Source: Membranipora membranacea
Taxonomy: Eukaryota; Bryozoa; Gymnolaemata; Cheilostomatida; Membraniporidae
Length of the DNA stretch: 64,000 nucleotides
Direction: 5' to 3'
Assembly: GCA_914767715.1 (NCBI GenBank)
Contig: OU612065.1
Span: forward strand, 25,482,001 to 25,546,000
In this document: positions 24,601 to 39,600 of the stretch, in pieces
Position numbering within the stretch: the stretch's first letter is position 1
Layout: each line of letters begins with the position of its first letter
The notes under the pieces: generated by a model
Database searches by the model: none
What the model was told of the DNA's origin: nothing
The model's input: only the letters and a program-made list of their open reading frames with translations
Position numbers and translations under genes: made by a program

Positions 24601-27600
24601 CCTACATCCCTTGCCTTTGCTATAATAAAAAAAGACAGAAGACTAAATAAGGAGCAGTTATGGTGTGTTTGAATAACTTCTGCATTAAAATAGGATTATG
24701 TGATACTATTCATTGTCTGTTTGTGTTTACTTCCATCATTTTCGCCTAGATCAAGTGAAGTATGATCCAATTTGTCTGGATATGGAGTTGCTCCCCTTTT
24801 ACCAGCGGCAACTAACAGTTAACAAATATTTACCTGACTCGGTATTTATGAGGGTAGCAGATATCTGTTTTTGCTTTAGTCGGTTTGCCTTTCATCTTCT
24901 CCTTGGCTTTGCTCTGAACTTTGAAGATCTCCAGTAAGCTAACACTGTCTTGTGTCTTTGTGTGTATGGTTACTTCTCCGGAAGATGTTAGAGCCAGTTT
25001 GAGACGCTCCCTAAAATGGATTGAAATTTCACAGGGTTAGTCAAAGTTTTGCGAATGGTGTTCCGAAATATACAAGGTTCTAGGACATAAAAAAATACAT
25101 CCTACCGAAGGTCCAAAACCATACCTCCTACCAAAAACATCCATCTCATCAGATCTTGCTGCGTTTGGATTGAGAATATACATGTACATGTAAGGAAACC
25201 ACCACATGAGGGTACTCACATTTCATCCTTGGGTGCAGTTTGTGTTCCACCAGGTGTTCTCGCAGCTGTATTCTAAAAATCAAAAGGTAATGTGAGCATT
25301 ATTGAGTTCTCATACATAGAAGTCTAACCTTATTTCTTCACACCTTGATATCTTTAGACCATTGCATAGCCCAGGGACAAAATTCATGTATGAAATACAT
25401 GTATATTGTGCAGTACATTTTGAGTGATATTTTACTTACAAATGTCCAACAAGTATAAAAATAGAAATGGTATAGTTCTAAGTCTGGTTCTAACCTTGTG
25501 GGGGCATAAAGGTGAGTAACATCTAAGAGATTCTGATATTGTTTGACTATCTGATGATCGACACATTGGAGAGTAGCACTTGGTGTAATAACATCCTCCA
25601 TCTTGATTCGCTGATTGTGATTTAGTCGGATTTGTCTCCCCTGCATTATCAGCCTCCTTTTTAACAGGTGATTGATTGAGATCAGTTACAGTCTTTGGTG
25701 TCATATCCTCAGAAGTATCCATAGCCTCAGGATCAGTTGTGATGTTCTCGTCGAGCGATACATTCATAACATCAACGTCAACGTCCATACCCTCATTGTC
25801 AGATGTATAGGATTTTTTGATTGGTATGCGCTTGACTGTCACTGATTGTAAAATCTTAGGTGGTGGTGGTGTTGTTGGTGACTTTGGTTGGAGAGATGTA
25901 TTTGACTGTTTGCTCGGTGATCCGTTCACTTGCTTCTGCTTGGAAATATAAATAAAAGGGTAATCGTCTAGTAACAAAAATAGTGTGAGCAAAGTGAATT
26001 GAATGTTGCAACACATTGACCAAAGAGTTGAAGTTATCTCCCCTGGGCAATACTTCCACAATAAATGACAAACCATTCATTGTTTCGATTGATCAAAATG
26101 AGGTCTAGATTCATATCAGCAACACCACAATTGAATGATAAACTTCATTTTATTTTAGTTAAATTCTATGCATAAAAATAAAGAGTTTGAGGAAGTCTAT
26201 GCTTAAATGGGAGTTATCTACACATATGATGCTCAAAGATGATTACAGCCTTTCAGAAAGGCAGTAATATCTGTACAATATCATAGCCCGTTGAAAAACT
26301 TCCCGGCCAGTTTTATACTGCCATACGATATCATCCATACACTTAGAAGGATTTCTTCTATTAATTGTCATTTTGGACATACGTACACTTGATATTTATC
26401 ATCTGTGTATATATATACCTAGTTAGGTGTCCCTATGTTACAGGTTGTATAGAAGACCTACAGCAGAGTGGGGATTGGACTAGATTCCCACTCTGGGGAA
26501 AGTCCCCGGATCTGGACCAGAAAGTGGTGAGCAGGATATTCTGTACCAGCCAGCCACCTGCTGACCTTGCCAAGGCTATGACAGGCACTCTCAGTATGCC
26601 AGGAGCCTGTCAGTGTGGCTGGTGTTTATCACAGCACAGTTATGTAGGGTGTGTCACTGACATTACCTCAATGGGGCTTACTCTCTGTACAATCTTTTTA
26701 CAACAATTAATTCTGATTCGATGTCATTCATATTTCCATCTGGCCACATCATAGACATATATATTATTTATTACTTAAAATTTTCATTTTATTTATTTTT
26801 TATTTCATTATTACAAATTTTTTGTTAGCCAAACACTTTTTTTCAGCGACTCACTATTATCTGCATTTTAATTGAAATTATATAATGTATTACTCACATT
26901 TGCAGCTTTTTGCTTCATGTAGAGATTGAGCTTTTCCCAGAGGATTCTCTTATCTAAAAGAGGAGCCAGCTTAGACTTGGCTGTGTCACATTTTGGGTAA
27001 ATATCGTGTTCAGCTAGTCCTTTGCTGACATCAGCCAGCTCTATTTCTTTGTTTCTGAATTCTTTCATGTCAATCTGTTTAAAAGAAGGATGAACAAGTC
27101 ATAAGCCATCAGAAGATTGTCAAGATCATGATCATATGTACCCTCAAATCATATAACAATACGTATATAGACTTACTCAAGTTAACAGCTGAACAAGTTA
27201 GTTATGGAATTACATGATACCATATTTCTTTATGATTATTCAAGTCTATGGCTACACTCGCATAAATCATATATCAGAGTATTTATTATCCTCACCACAT
27301 TGTCAGGTTTTGCGGGAGCTTTGCCATAAGTCTTTGTTTCACTTTCTGACTCCGACTGAAAAACAAACCAACATAGTTATTATATATAGGTTGGGTTTAA
27401 TTTTGGGATTCTACAGGATCCACAGTAAATCGCGATCATTGAATTCCATATCTGGAATAGCATCATTAGCTTTCTTTTGCAAAACAAAGGGCTTGCAAAA
27501 ATAGCCAGTCCCTAGTAGCAATCTAGAAATGCCCTAATCATCGACCCTATATGGGGTATAATTACTGTTTGCAATTTTGTTAACAAGACAATTTCTCAGG

Positions 27601-30600
27601 CTAATTATTCATGCTACTAGGGACAGCCAATCAGATAACAGTCAGATGGGTCCCTGTGTTTAGTGTCCTAACCGTATAACGCTATGATACTATTTCCATT
27701 CTAAGAGAAGAATCTAATTCAGTGATCGCGATTATTCAAAATTATTTTATGCTTACAGCGTATAACGTAAATTCACAGCCTCATTTTTTTCATCTTTATG
27801 ATAAGGATGATTTTTTTTATTTGTGATGCAAGAGTCCGGCATTACACAGACAAACGCAAAATAAATATCAAACCTTGTAAAGCCAATCCTTATATAGAGC
27901 CTTCATATTACGAGCACACTTTCTTAGACCAAGCTCATCCTGATGTACTGACTTGGTTTTACGAGAGGCTCGCACCCACACCCAACCTGCATTACCGCTG
28001 GCATCAGACAATCTAAACTCCTCTCCTTTTAATTTGTGGATCTACATACAAAATAAAAGCAGGTTATAGCAATAATGAATTGTGAACGGCAAAGCAGGTT
28101 ACTTTTCCGTGAAGATGTTTAACATCTTCTGTGGAAACACATATAATGGTAAAAATAAAATATAACAATTTTTTAGTGACATCAGACTCCGCAAACTCTG
28201 AGGCAATTTGTGTTGTACCGATGGCAAAGCTGATTGAGGAAAAGCACCTCTGCTTCATGTACACCAGATTGGTTATGGACCAACCAGCCTGTTATCATAC
28301 CTGATGTTTAAGGCCTTTGGTGTATTTGATTGCAGTGAGTTTTGAGAGATTCTGGTTCTGCTCCAGCAGGTCTTGTTGTCTTTTCTCTAACTTCTCTTTC
28401 TTCCTGATCTTCTCTTTATCTTCAGCTGTTTGCCTGATCATTGATAAGTGCCCTACAGAGGTACAGTAGATGTGATTACATAGGGAGTTACAACCTGGGG
28501 ATGGTGAGATGGCGAATCGGTTAGCGTGCTTGCTATTCATTGCAAGGCGATTGGTGCCGCATGAGTTGCCGGTCTGAAACACATTGGGGAGCTTTCAAGG
28601 ATGATTGTTCCAGCCCCAACCACCCTTGGATGTATACCTCTTCCTCCAACCTACGTCTCACATTTATGAGTAATGATCATGCCTCCTATATTACAGCAGA
28701 GACTGAACTTTCCCAGCGCCCATGTTTTAGTTCAGTACACCAAGTTCACATTATCTCACGTTATCTCACATTATCTCAAAGACATCTCAAAACATAATGA
28801 AGAACTCAATAATTTTGATATTTTAAAGGCTAATCAAAGTATAAAACGAATGTCGCATTCTGCTTTTCATTACCAACTACTCTTGATGTTGTAAATATCG
28901 GAGAAGGAACAGATCATGTAACATGAAAAAAAAGCACAGCTTTTGAAATAACGTTACTCATAATATCAAAATTGGTTCAATACATACCGCGCAGACTAAC
29001 ATCAAGATAACACTATTAACATGCATATCTCCGATTGTTAGAATCAATTTAATATCAGTACCTAACATGTATCCACCCCTAATTAATAAAATTGAACACG
29101 GGTCGCCACACCAAATTCCTTGGGGTGGTACTACTACTAAATGAATTAATTCACTCTCTATCGATCAGAGATTTACATGTAATAGTATATCACTTGATCA
29201 GTGTACTTACCAAGTGAGTCACTCCAGACAGCGTTGAATAGTACAGGCTTGATATTAGACTGTAGTACACCGAGAGTGAAGGCAAAGTGCTCAAACCTTG
29301 AGCAGTTTGTGATAGCCTTCAGCCAGCCAGCCCTGTACACCGTCCACTGAGGGTGCAGGAAGCACAGAGGTATCGCCTCCTCAAACTCCTTTAGTGTCAC
29401 TCTCAGAGTGTTTAGAATAACAGCGGGTGAACCATAGACAGCACCGTGCCACTTAAAATCACTCACTGATGTCAGACTACGAAAAAGAACAAAGTTCCAA
29501 CACACATGACGGGAATACAACCAACTAATCATATGTTATTTTAGAAAATAGTCCACTGACTTGTCTAGTTAATAACAAGGTATATCCCTTAGGAGTAGGT
29601 TTTCGATTTAATTTCACAACTTAACTAAAAGATGTCAGACTGCAAAAAAGAAAGAACTTCATAAGTTCCAACACATGTGAAGGGAATGCTACCAACCAAT
29701 AATCTGTTATTTTAGTAAACAATCAGCCGAAGTTGTTTGGTTAACAACAAGGTATACCCCTAAGGAGTAGGTTTCCCATCTTATTGCGCTACTAAACTAA
29801 AAGAGGGCCCTCAACAACGCCCATAAGTTCAAATCTATGATGAGAAGGAATACAACCACCCAATAAACAGCCATTTCACAAAATAATGCCAGGTCTCAAT
29901 AGAGTCAATAATAATGCTTTCTAGATAGGGCCAAGGAGTAAAATAGTAGGATAGGAGTAACAGGTCATTGACAATATCATTTACTAATAAACTAAAAGAG
30001 GAACCTCCAATGACACCCACCTGAACTTATACGACAAGTGCCGCTTCTTATCCTTTTCCTCCTGCATCTGATTCTTAGACAGAGCGTGTGGATTATCTGT
30101 GTACTGATTTACGTAGCCTTTGTACCCACCCTCCATACCTGATAAACGATATATAACAACATTAACTATACTAGTCAGCTTTGTAATAAGATATCAAAAG
30201 AAAGTCGTCTGGCTGATATAGATTGATCAACTAGAAGCAAAACAGCAGCAATTACTGTACATAGATTTCTTTGACAAGAAACGTGACAAAGACACCTGTG
30301 GTTAACTCAAAGACGGTGCTTGTTCTACCACTCCACTTAAAAATTGTTGACCACATAGCTTTGATCATGACATTACCATAATCATATATAAATACATAAT
30401 ATATTAAATTTGTTTATAAATATAACACATAGCTAGAGCAGTAGTAGTGGTATATGACATACCTAGCTTGAAAGGTTCTACCGGAGCGACAGGTTTAGGT
30501 GCTGGTACAGGCCTAGCTACTTGTATAGATTGTCTCAGTGGTCTCGGTGGTGCGTCTGGATTCCTCATCAGCCCTCGACTTTTCTTCTCCTCCAACTTCT

Positions 30601-33600
30601 TTACAAAAAAATTAAAATCACATATGACCAGGGTTTCAATCTATTGAGCTTATAATGACCTTCAATAAGAAACAGGTTATCATAGCAATACAACTAAATT
30701 GTATAAAAAGAGGATTGAAAATTGATAAACACCAAACCCCAATTTGGCTGAAATTAAGGATTGAGAACAATATCTCCTTACTAAAATTAGGTATTAATAA
30801 CTAGTGCACCACCCATCTTATGTTATCAACTCAAACCCAAAATATAAGCAAATCGGCACCCACTCAGTAGGTGACTAACTGAGAAAGAATCAAACCATTG
30901 GGCCACCGGCCACTTGTGCAACACGTCAATGCTATCAAATTAAAAACATAAGTTGTTGACTGACTGACCTTTTGCTTGTAGAGGAGCTCCTGCTCAGCTT
31001 TGAATGAGCTGATCATCCTAACTCCTCCCTTGAGATCAGTGACGGAGTCACCAAAGGTTTTAGGCATCAAGTTGCCTGTTTTCATCCTGCATTATAAAAC
31101 ACAGTCATTAATTTTTGTCACACAAATGAATTACATTATATCGGTGAAAGGTGACAGGACATTGTTGATGTCTGTGCTGAATGCACCTCACAGCCTGAAC
31201 CTAAGTTATAGCCAACAAGTATTTTTTTAAATCGTCATGATGAGACTAATTCAGCAAGCTTTGTATCTTGAATTACATTCAACTCAAAACATTCTACCAG
31301 CATCTAGAGGTAGGTGAAATTGATATGTTGCAAAGTTGCTATAATCAATCAAGTGGAATTAAAAATCATCCAGCTATAACCATGATTGTAGGGAGAAAGT
31401 GTGGAGGGGCTGATTAGAATACGTACCTTGTCACATATCTCTGAGAGTTGTCTGCACTCATCACTGTTGTCTTCAGTCCCTTCAACTTAAGATCCGAGGC
31501 GCTGAGGGCCACTATTCTACTCCCTGTTGTTGGTTGAATTTGCTGCAAATAAGAATTTTTAAATATAGGATAAATGTACTGGAGATACTACAGTGCGATA
31601 TTTACCTATTTCAAATTCAAGAAATCAAAAACAAAGTTTACAGGCGGACATCGTGCTGTCTGTTCCCAGTTTATTCTTCCCATTTTAATGCAAAACATTT
31701 AATACACAAGTTCTGTTGACAGACCACAGGTAAGAAGAATGATCTGCAAGTGGATTGTTATAAGAGTTCGCCTACCTTGTTAGCCAGAGGCATGGTGATA
31801 ACCTGTGGTTGGCCGACAGCAGATTTCCCAGTCAGTCTAGCCATGTCTGCGGCGTTCACTTTAATAGTCTGTCTATCTCCGGCCTGATTCATGATGACTA
31901 CAGTTTGAAGTTGCTGCCTGGGTGCAGCAGATATTGCCTTTACTCCTAACTGCATACCAACCATTCGTGGAGTGATAGCCCTAGGTGCAGATCCACGAGG
32001 TATAACAGTACGAGGGGTCAATGTGACGTTTCTTACAGTTTGTGTAGTGTTGAATGCTGGCCTGATTGCTATTTTTGGTTGTTGTGATTGTGGCTGTACT
32101 GCCGTGATGTTACCGGGAGCTTGCACTATTCTTGTCTGGTTTGGAGCTGACACAGCGCTAGTGGTAGTGAGGACAGGGGCGCTGGTAATGACATTACCGG
32201 AGGTAGATGACGCTGAGATTATCTTCATGTATGTACCTAAACAATAAAACCAATGCAACAATACAGAATGGTGTCAAATTTATCAATATTGAAGCAACTT
32301 TACCGCTATCATCAAGGAAACCAAAAGCAAGAAGCCTTTTTCTTGGAGATATAATAATGATATGACAGGAAGTTATGTCGGGCATGGATGGATGTATGAT
32401 TTTATGTGTTATGAGTGAATTTTTACTAAGATTTAGGTCTTAGGTTAAGCTGTTTGAACCGTAAAATTCTGATTAAATATATAAAATACTTGAGACATTC
32501 GATTATTCGAGCAATGACTCACCAGCCCCAGGTTTAGTGCCGGCCCCGACAGCTGGAGATTTAGTGACAGCTTGTATGTTGATAAGCCGACCGTCGGTAG
32601 TTCTCAATACATTAGTGACATTCTTCTGAGGTTGAGAAGGCAGAAGGAGTCTCTGTGCTGCGACAGGTGATGCATCAGGCAGAGTTAGAGGCATCCCTGC
32701 TGGACTGGAGACAACAATGTTCTTCTGATGTAAAGCTCCTGTAAGAATGACACAATGATAGCATAAGGGCAATAATGAACATGTACGTTAAAACCGAATC
32801 ATGTTAACTTCATTATTCTCTACTTAACTGTGCTATCCCAGTAAATGAACTCTATTTAAATCTGAGCTTAGAAGGCTAAACAAAAAAAAAGTATCTGCAA
32901 GAGCCCTATATCTACTGGTCCCATATTACAGAAGGGACGAAGAAGCGGGGATAGAATCCAACTCTCTCGCATTTCCTGGTCACTCTATAAATCCAATACC
33001 TTTATACACTAGGTCTTAATTGACTTACCTGTAGTTAGGGTTGGTTGAACTGTCTTATTGCTGATAATCTTCACCATGTTGTTCTGATTGATATTACTTC
33101 CGCTGACTATATTCTGAGAAGAACCTTGGACGACTTTTATCATATTACCACCAGATTTCATCACATTGCCAATAACTCCCTGCTTAGTGGTGAAGCCATG
33201 AACGCCCTTAGGTGTGATACTCGGGTTAGCCGATGTACTTGTGATGACCATCTTATCCGCAATGCCCTCTTTGCCTACCATATCAGCTAACGTGATCTTG
33301 CGCGACACCGCTGATGTTGCTGGTGTTACAGCGACAGTTTGGCCAGTCGAGAGTTTGACTGTATTTGGTTGCTGTGCTGCTGATCCCTGTGACGAGCTTA
33401 TTGCAATAACTTTTCTGCCATATGTCTTTGAGATGTTAATAGGCTTTATTCCGCTGGTGGTACCTATCACCGTGTTCTGTGAGGACGACGCCGGTGAGCT
33501 AACTATCAGTTGCTGTCCAGTACTAGTGGTAATCAGTTTCTGATCTGGCATCAGTACGGATATTTTTTGACCTGCGCTTGTGACAGTGGTGCCAGAGACG

Positions 33601-36600
33601 ATTTGTGAAGTCTTTGGAGAAAGTCGGATAACGTTAAGCTTTGAGTTTGACCCTGCTGCTGGGGATATAGGCACTGTTTGACCTGTAGAGCCTTTTGATA
33701 TCTGGATAGTATCACCCTGACCACCTGAGCCAGTTATCTAGAACATAACAAGTCATAAGTTGATGCACTTCAGGTGAAGAAGCTGGCAAGAACTGAGAGA
33801 GCAGTGATATTCACACAATATTATTTGTTATAGTCCCTTGATGCAAATCAAAATTTATTTTGAAGTTATTTTTAATTAAAATTATTTTTTTTCTAATTGA
33901 TACTCACCACATTATGTAAAGCATTTTTTCCATAACTATCATTATGCCAATAGAGTTGAAAAAATCTTTTATATGATAACACAAATCAATCGATGATAAT
34001 CAATGAACAAGTAACTTAGCCTATCTCTATCACAATTTCCAACTTCAAAGTGTTGAACCATCAACTATGAACAAACTTTTAACAATTTCATGAAAGATAA
34101 CTATAAACTGACAAATATTTCATGTTTTGATTAAAAAAGTGTAGTGAAATTTACATTAACATTGGTAATATCGGTAACGAAACTCTCACCAGTTTGATGA
34201 CTTGCTGCTGTGTGGAGACACCATCTCCACCTTGTTTAGAGGGAGACTGCAAAGCTTGTAGAGATTTCAGAACATGAGGCTGTAGGACTTGGGAGGCTGG
34301 TATCGAGATCTGAGTTACAGGTTTAGTGGATGCTATCACTGGTTCAGGCTGTATAAACGGAGAATCTTCATCCTGAAATAATAGTAATGATACGGTAACA
34401 TGTTAAGCCGCTAGCAAAAGCATCAACATTTGTAATATTGTCGCTATATTATATCCCACCCTCCCTGATTATATTGTCAATATTTAAGTATTGGGAGTTA
34501 TCAGCTCAACTCAAAAGAGATGACAATGTCGGCATACCAATTTTTTTAGTGATATAAATTGAAGCTTTTGTCTCACAGATAGAGGAGTTGGAAAAGAAAC
34601 TTCTTTACGTAATTGGGTATGAGACATTTGTTCTACATCCCTAATTCATTGTGTTGGTACGATGTGGTGAGCTTTTCCTTATTTTAAGTTATTCTAAGTT
34701 ATTTGTTCTGTCACTGCATGAAAAACATTCATAAAGATGATTGTAGATTGACAATAAAAGTATATATATATATTACATCTGAGTCATCTGCTCCGTCTAC
34801 TTGATTGTGAAACTGCATCATTTCTCCATCACTACTCTCTCCCTCATCACTATCACCGTGCATACTGTAATCGTCATCATCACTGTCATTCTGAGCCAGT
34901 CCTAGGTAATCATCCTCGTCATCAGAATCGTCGTCATCCGCAGCTGTATAATATTTAATTCATGCTTAAAGACTACCCAAAGACCAATGCATGTTATAGT
35001 CTGGCAGTTACTTATGATAAAGTTATGTCAGATTTGCATGGTAAAAAAATTCAATGCTCTATTTGGGATGAATTATTGATGGTGGAAAGAGTGCCTCCCA
35101 TAAGGGAAGGTAACTCTGTATTGGTCTTTAGGGAGTCATTAAATGCCCCTGCTAATCTACTGAGATTTGAGAAACTAGACAAACATCAGATAGATTTATT
35201 TTAACCTTCATATAGATAGACCATTGAAATAGTGTTTTTAAATGGCACATAGCCTGAAATCATAGTTGTGGAATTTGGATCTTCATGCCAAAACTTACTG
35301 TGACAGAATGAAAATAGTCAAGGTCTATTTATCACAAATTCATGCATCAAGTTTGTGGTTTAGATATGATTATAATACAACAAATATATGATATGATTAA
35401 TATATACCTAGGTCACTTGTATCTAGACCATCTTCATCATCAGAGTCCATTATCCCTCCATCATCACTATCACCGAGTGCATACCCACCAGCCATGACTA
35501 CAATCCAAATATCAGGTTAAAAGGGATGATCGCTTAAAGACTACGGAAGCACCTCAGCAATATATAGTCTGGCAGCTAGTTCTGCAGTAATTATGCATTG
35601 TTTTCACATTTAAAAAATTCAGAGCACTTTAGGGTAAAAATTATGTACAGTGTTAGAAATTGTCCTCCCTTCTCATCTAAGAGCTATTAGGTATTCATGT
35701 AGCTTAGTGCTGTGCCAACCTAATAAACTACTACTTCAAAATACTTAATCACCATTCTTTTCACATATTATGTGAAAAGAATGGTGATTAAGTATTTTGA
35801 AGTAGTAGTTTATTAGGTTCAAAATATAAGTTCAAAATAATTATTGTTCCATTGTCAGGAGACATTTTACAACAGTAGATAACTTCATTTATGAATTTAT
35901 ACAGTTCTCTCAGGTAGATACAAGTGATAGTTTATTGGGCTGGTTCAGCACTAGGCTTCGTAAATACCTCATACCTCATATATGAGAAGGGAGGACAATT
36001 TCTAACACTATACGTAATTTTTACCCAGGAGTGCTCTGAATTTTTTAAGTGTGAAAATATTGCGTAACTACTGCAGAACTAGCTGCCAGACTATGTATTG
36101 CTGTGGTCCTTCATATTATCGATAATTACTGTAGGGACCACTTAGCATAGGTTATGTTCTCCAGGGCAATATTCTGTTAATGTGATTGTGAAGGAATCAA
36201 GCTTTTGGTATCATTCTTGAGTTTTCAGTCTTATTCAGAAAACTGCTATAAGGTTTATAAACAGCAAGTAGCCAAGTTTTAACCGATTTCCACTCAAAGT
36301 TGAGATTGGAAGGTATTATTTTGTTTATACTATCATTAGAATAGTACCTTCACATCTCAACTTTGAGTAAAAATGAGTTGAAATGTGGCCATTAGTTGTT
36401 CATGAACCTTATAGCAGTTTTCTAGATAAGAGTGAGAGCTCTAAAATGATACCAAAAACCTGAGTCCTTCACAATCAATTTAAGATTCACAGCTTTGACA
36501 ACCTTCAATGATAAGCAAAAGAGTCAATGCCAAGACAATGTATGGGATAATATTGACATCGAGCCTGGGACCAGGTCTAAGGATTTCGCCAAAAAAACAA

Positions 36601-39600
36601 AACGTTATTCAGACACACCTGGATCAATCAAACCCTGCTCCATGTCATCATCCTGATCAAACTCCTGTTCACCATCAACGCCGTCCTCAACGGAATCATC
36701 AATCTCATCATCATCATCATCCTGTGAATCGTCATCCAGCGAATCATCATCATCGTCGTCATCATCATTCTCCTCCACCTCAGGTGTAGCGCTTGCATTA
36801 TCAGCCATAATTGATATTTCTTCACCAACCAGCTCCTCAGTGAACTCAAACTCATCCAGCTCCTCATAATGTGTGACAGCAGGTTCTGGCTCAGTGTTGA
36901 CAGGTGCCCCACTGACAGTAGGCACTGAATTAACAGTTTGATCAGAAGCAGGTTCTGCCGTGAGTGATGCTACTGCTACAAAGATCATTGTTCATTGAAA
37001 AGCACAATTTCATGTAAACAGCAAGTAAAGTGTTAAACACAGTCGTACCTGGAGTATCGATCATATAACAGCAAGGTCATTCGACGCTTGACCTTTACAG
37101 TCTCATGTAATAGGTCAATTTTATTTGGTCGCGAAAAACCAATAGCCAAATCAAGAAGTAACAGGTCTCCAACTCCCTATTCAAATACAATACAAGTCAT
37201 AAGTGGCAAACCTGTTGCTGTTTCCGACACAGTTACGGATACTTTGGACTCCTCAGATTGGACGCCTCCGACTTCTGGCTGCTCAACCACAGTAATATTA
37301 CCAGATGCATCCAGCTTAACTATAGTTGGTTGTTTGGTTGTTTTCTTCTGAACTTCATTCACCGATTTGATTTCACCTTGTTTTGTTTCCCCAGATGGAT
37401 TCCCGACGACTGTGGGGATTTCCGTCTCTTTACTCTCTCCGGACTTTACTGTGGGTTTCTCTGAAGGATTATCATCAGATTTTGCAGAGAGAGTCTCACT
37501 TGATGCAGTTGACTCTGCCCTCTCTGTTGCCCCTACTTCATCGACGACTACAATTTAAAACGTTACAAAAAGCCAGTCAGACAAATATCTAATCAACTAT
37601 AAACTTAACCTTTACTATTTGAGCCTCTTGATGTAAAATTAAGCATTACTGATTGGAGGTGAGTTATGATACATACAGAACAAGGTTAAATGTAATATGA
37701 CTTGCAGTAATGTACGTTTTGCGATGTCTGCCATAGCATTATAAACTAAATATAGAGTACCTTCTACATTGACATCCTCTTCTGGTTTTGAGTTACTTGT
37801 GTCCACGTCGGGTTTTTTAGAAGTCTGAGTTTCTGATTTCGGTATGACTCCATTCTCACCACCTGCTTTTAGTCTATCCTGCTCTCTCTTCTTGTCAATC
37901 CTCTCTAAAAATATCAATGATATACTCGGCTACTGACTAGAAGCTGAAACTCAGCATAGCGTAAAACCTCACTATAAAGTCATCAGACTTATTACTGAAT
38001 TACTTACACATTTACCAGTTGCCACACACTTATAAGTCACGAAACACCAAAAACAACCTCCATTTCCGAGACATAATCTCTGTCATCAATCTACACACTT
38101 ACAAGTTAGGCCAACAAAAAACATGATTCAGTTATAAGCCGCAGTTACATGTGTCATTTGATAGGCCTCCTTCATTAATCAGTCTAATGACTTTATTACA
38201 TTGTTTCACGGTATCTATCTACATCCATTTGTGTGGGAACTTCATGATTTACAATAATAATTATTGTATAATTCATAAATTAAAGTACAATAATATATCA
38301 TGTCAATGCTCTGTAACACATACCATCAAGAATGTCCAGATAAGATTGCCTTGATCCCCTCTTTTCATTTGTCAGCAGTCTGGTCATTCGCATACCCCTT
38401 GTGATCTCCTCCTTCCTGTCTTGAAGAGTTGAGATGAGCTGTTTCTCCCATTTATCTCCCTGAGTTGCTAAAGCTTTCATCAACTCCTCAAATTGTTTCT
38501 CTGTTGTGACATATGTTACAGAACCATCCTCTGCCTCACTGAAACAAAACCATAAACAATTTTGAACACTAGCCTATCTACCAGAATCAAAAAAGGCAAA
38601 GAATTACACAAGGTATGGAAAAAGAAGTTTTCTTCTCAATGACTTTTTACTCAATTGGTAGCACAACTCCAAAAAGTGATTTGAAAGATCAGGTTTCCTA
38701 GTTCACCAATATGCTTTTTGAAATCGTTCCTGCACCATTACACCTGCCGGTCCAAACACTGAATCCATAATACATGGCGATCTCAATAAAAGGCATACTG
38801 TACTCACATGAGAATACGACGAATCAAAAACCAGTATTTCCGCCTGTGTCTGTCGAAGCCCAATGGATCATGTCTGTTCATTGACCTCTTTTCTGTCGAG
38901 CTCACACTATCTGTCACACCAGTCACCTAAAATGTAAAAGTGTGCGATAAAAATGAGGTGAGTTTCGAGAGTACGATGTGCTCTAGTTTTGCATCAACAC
39001 GATCCAAAAATTAATTTGCATACATGATAATCTAGCAGCTAATTTAAAGAATAGCTAGACATACTTCAAATGGACAAGATATTTTGGATTTACTCATCTC
39101 TCCATTGAATTTATCCTATTGCGATGTGGAAAAAGTTTCAAGTCAGTTAAGAATCATCGTAGATCTACCTCGCTATCCAGGCAGACACCACAGATCCAAT
39201 CACCCTCCGGAAGCTTATCCAACGGCGGTGACACACAATATAGATGGTATACTCCAGAGCAGGTATCACAGCATAACACATCACCAGTTCTAAAATATCA
39301 CATCAAACAATTACCTCAAATACACCGGAAACTAAACAGATGGCAGCATACCTCGATCACAAGGGCAACACAGATTGAGAAGAATTCAAAACATTTTGAA
39401 CCATTTATGGCAATGAATAGGGCCACATAAATTAAAGCAAACATACCTTTGGCAGACTCGACAGTGGTCATCATATTTAATAAATCCTTCAGCACTGAGG
39501 TCTTCTCGTATTGAGTTAGAAGTGAGTATCAGATTACATAATGTCCCCAGCACTGTTAGTTTATTGTCCAGATTCATTCGTAGATACTCAGGATCTGATA

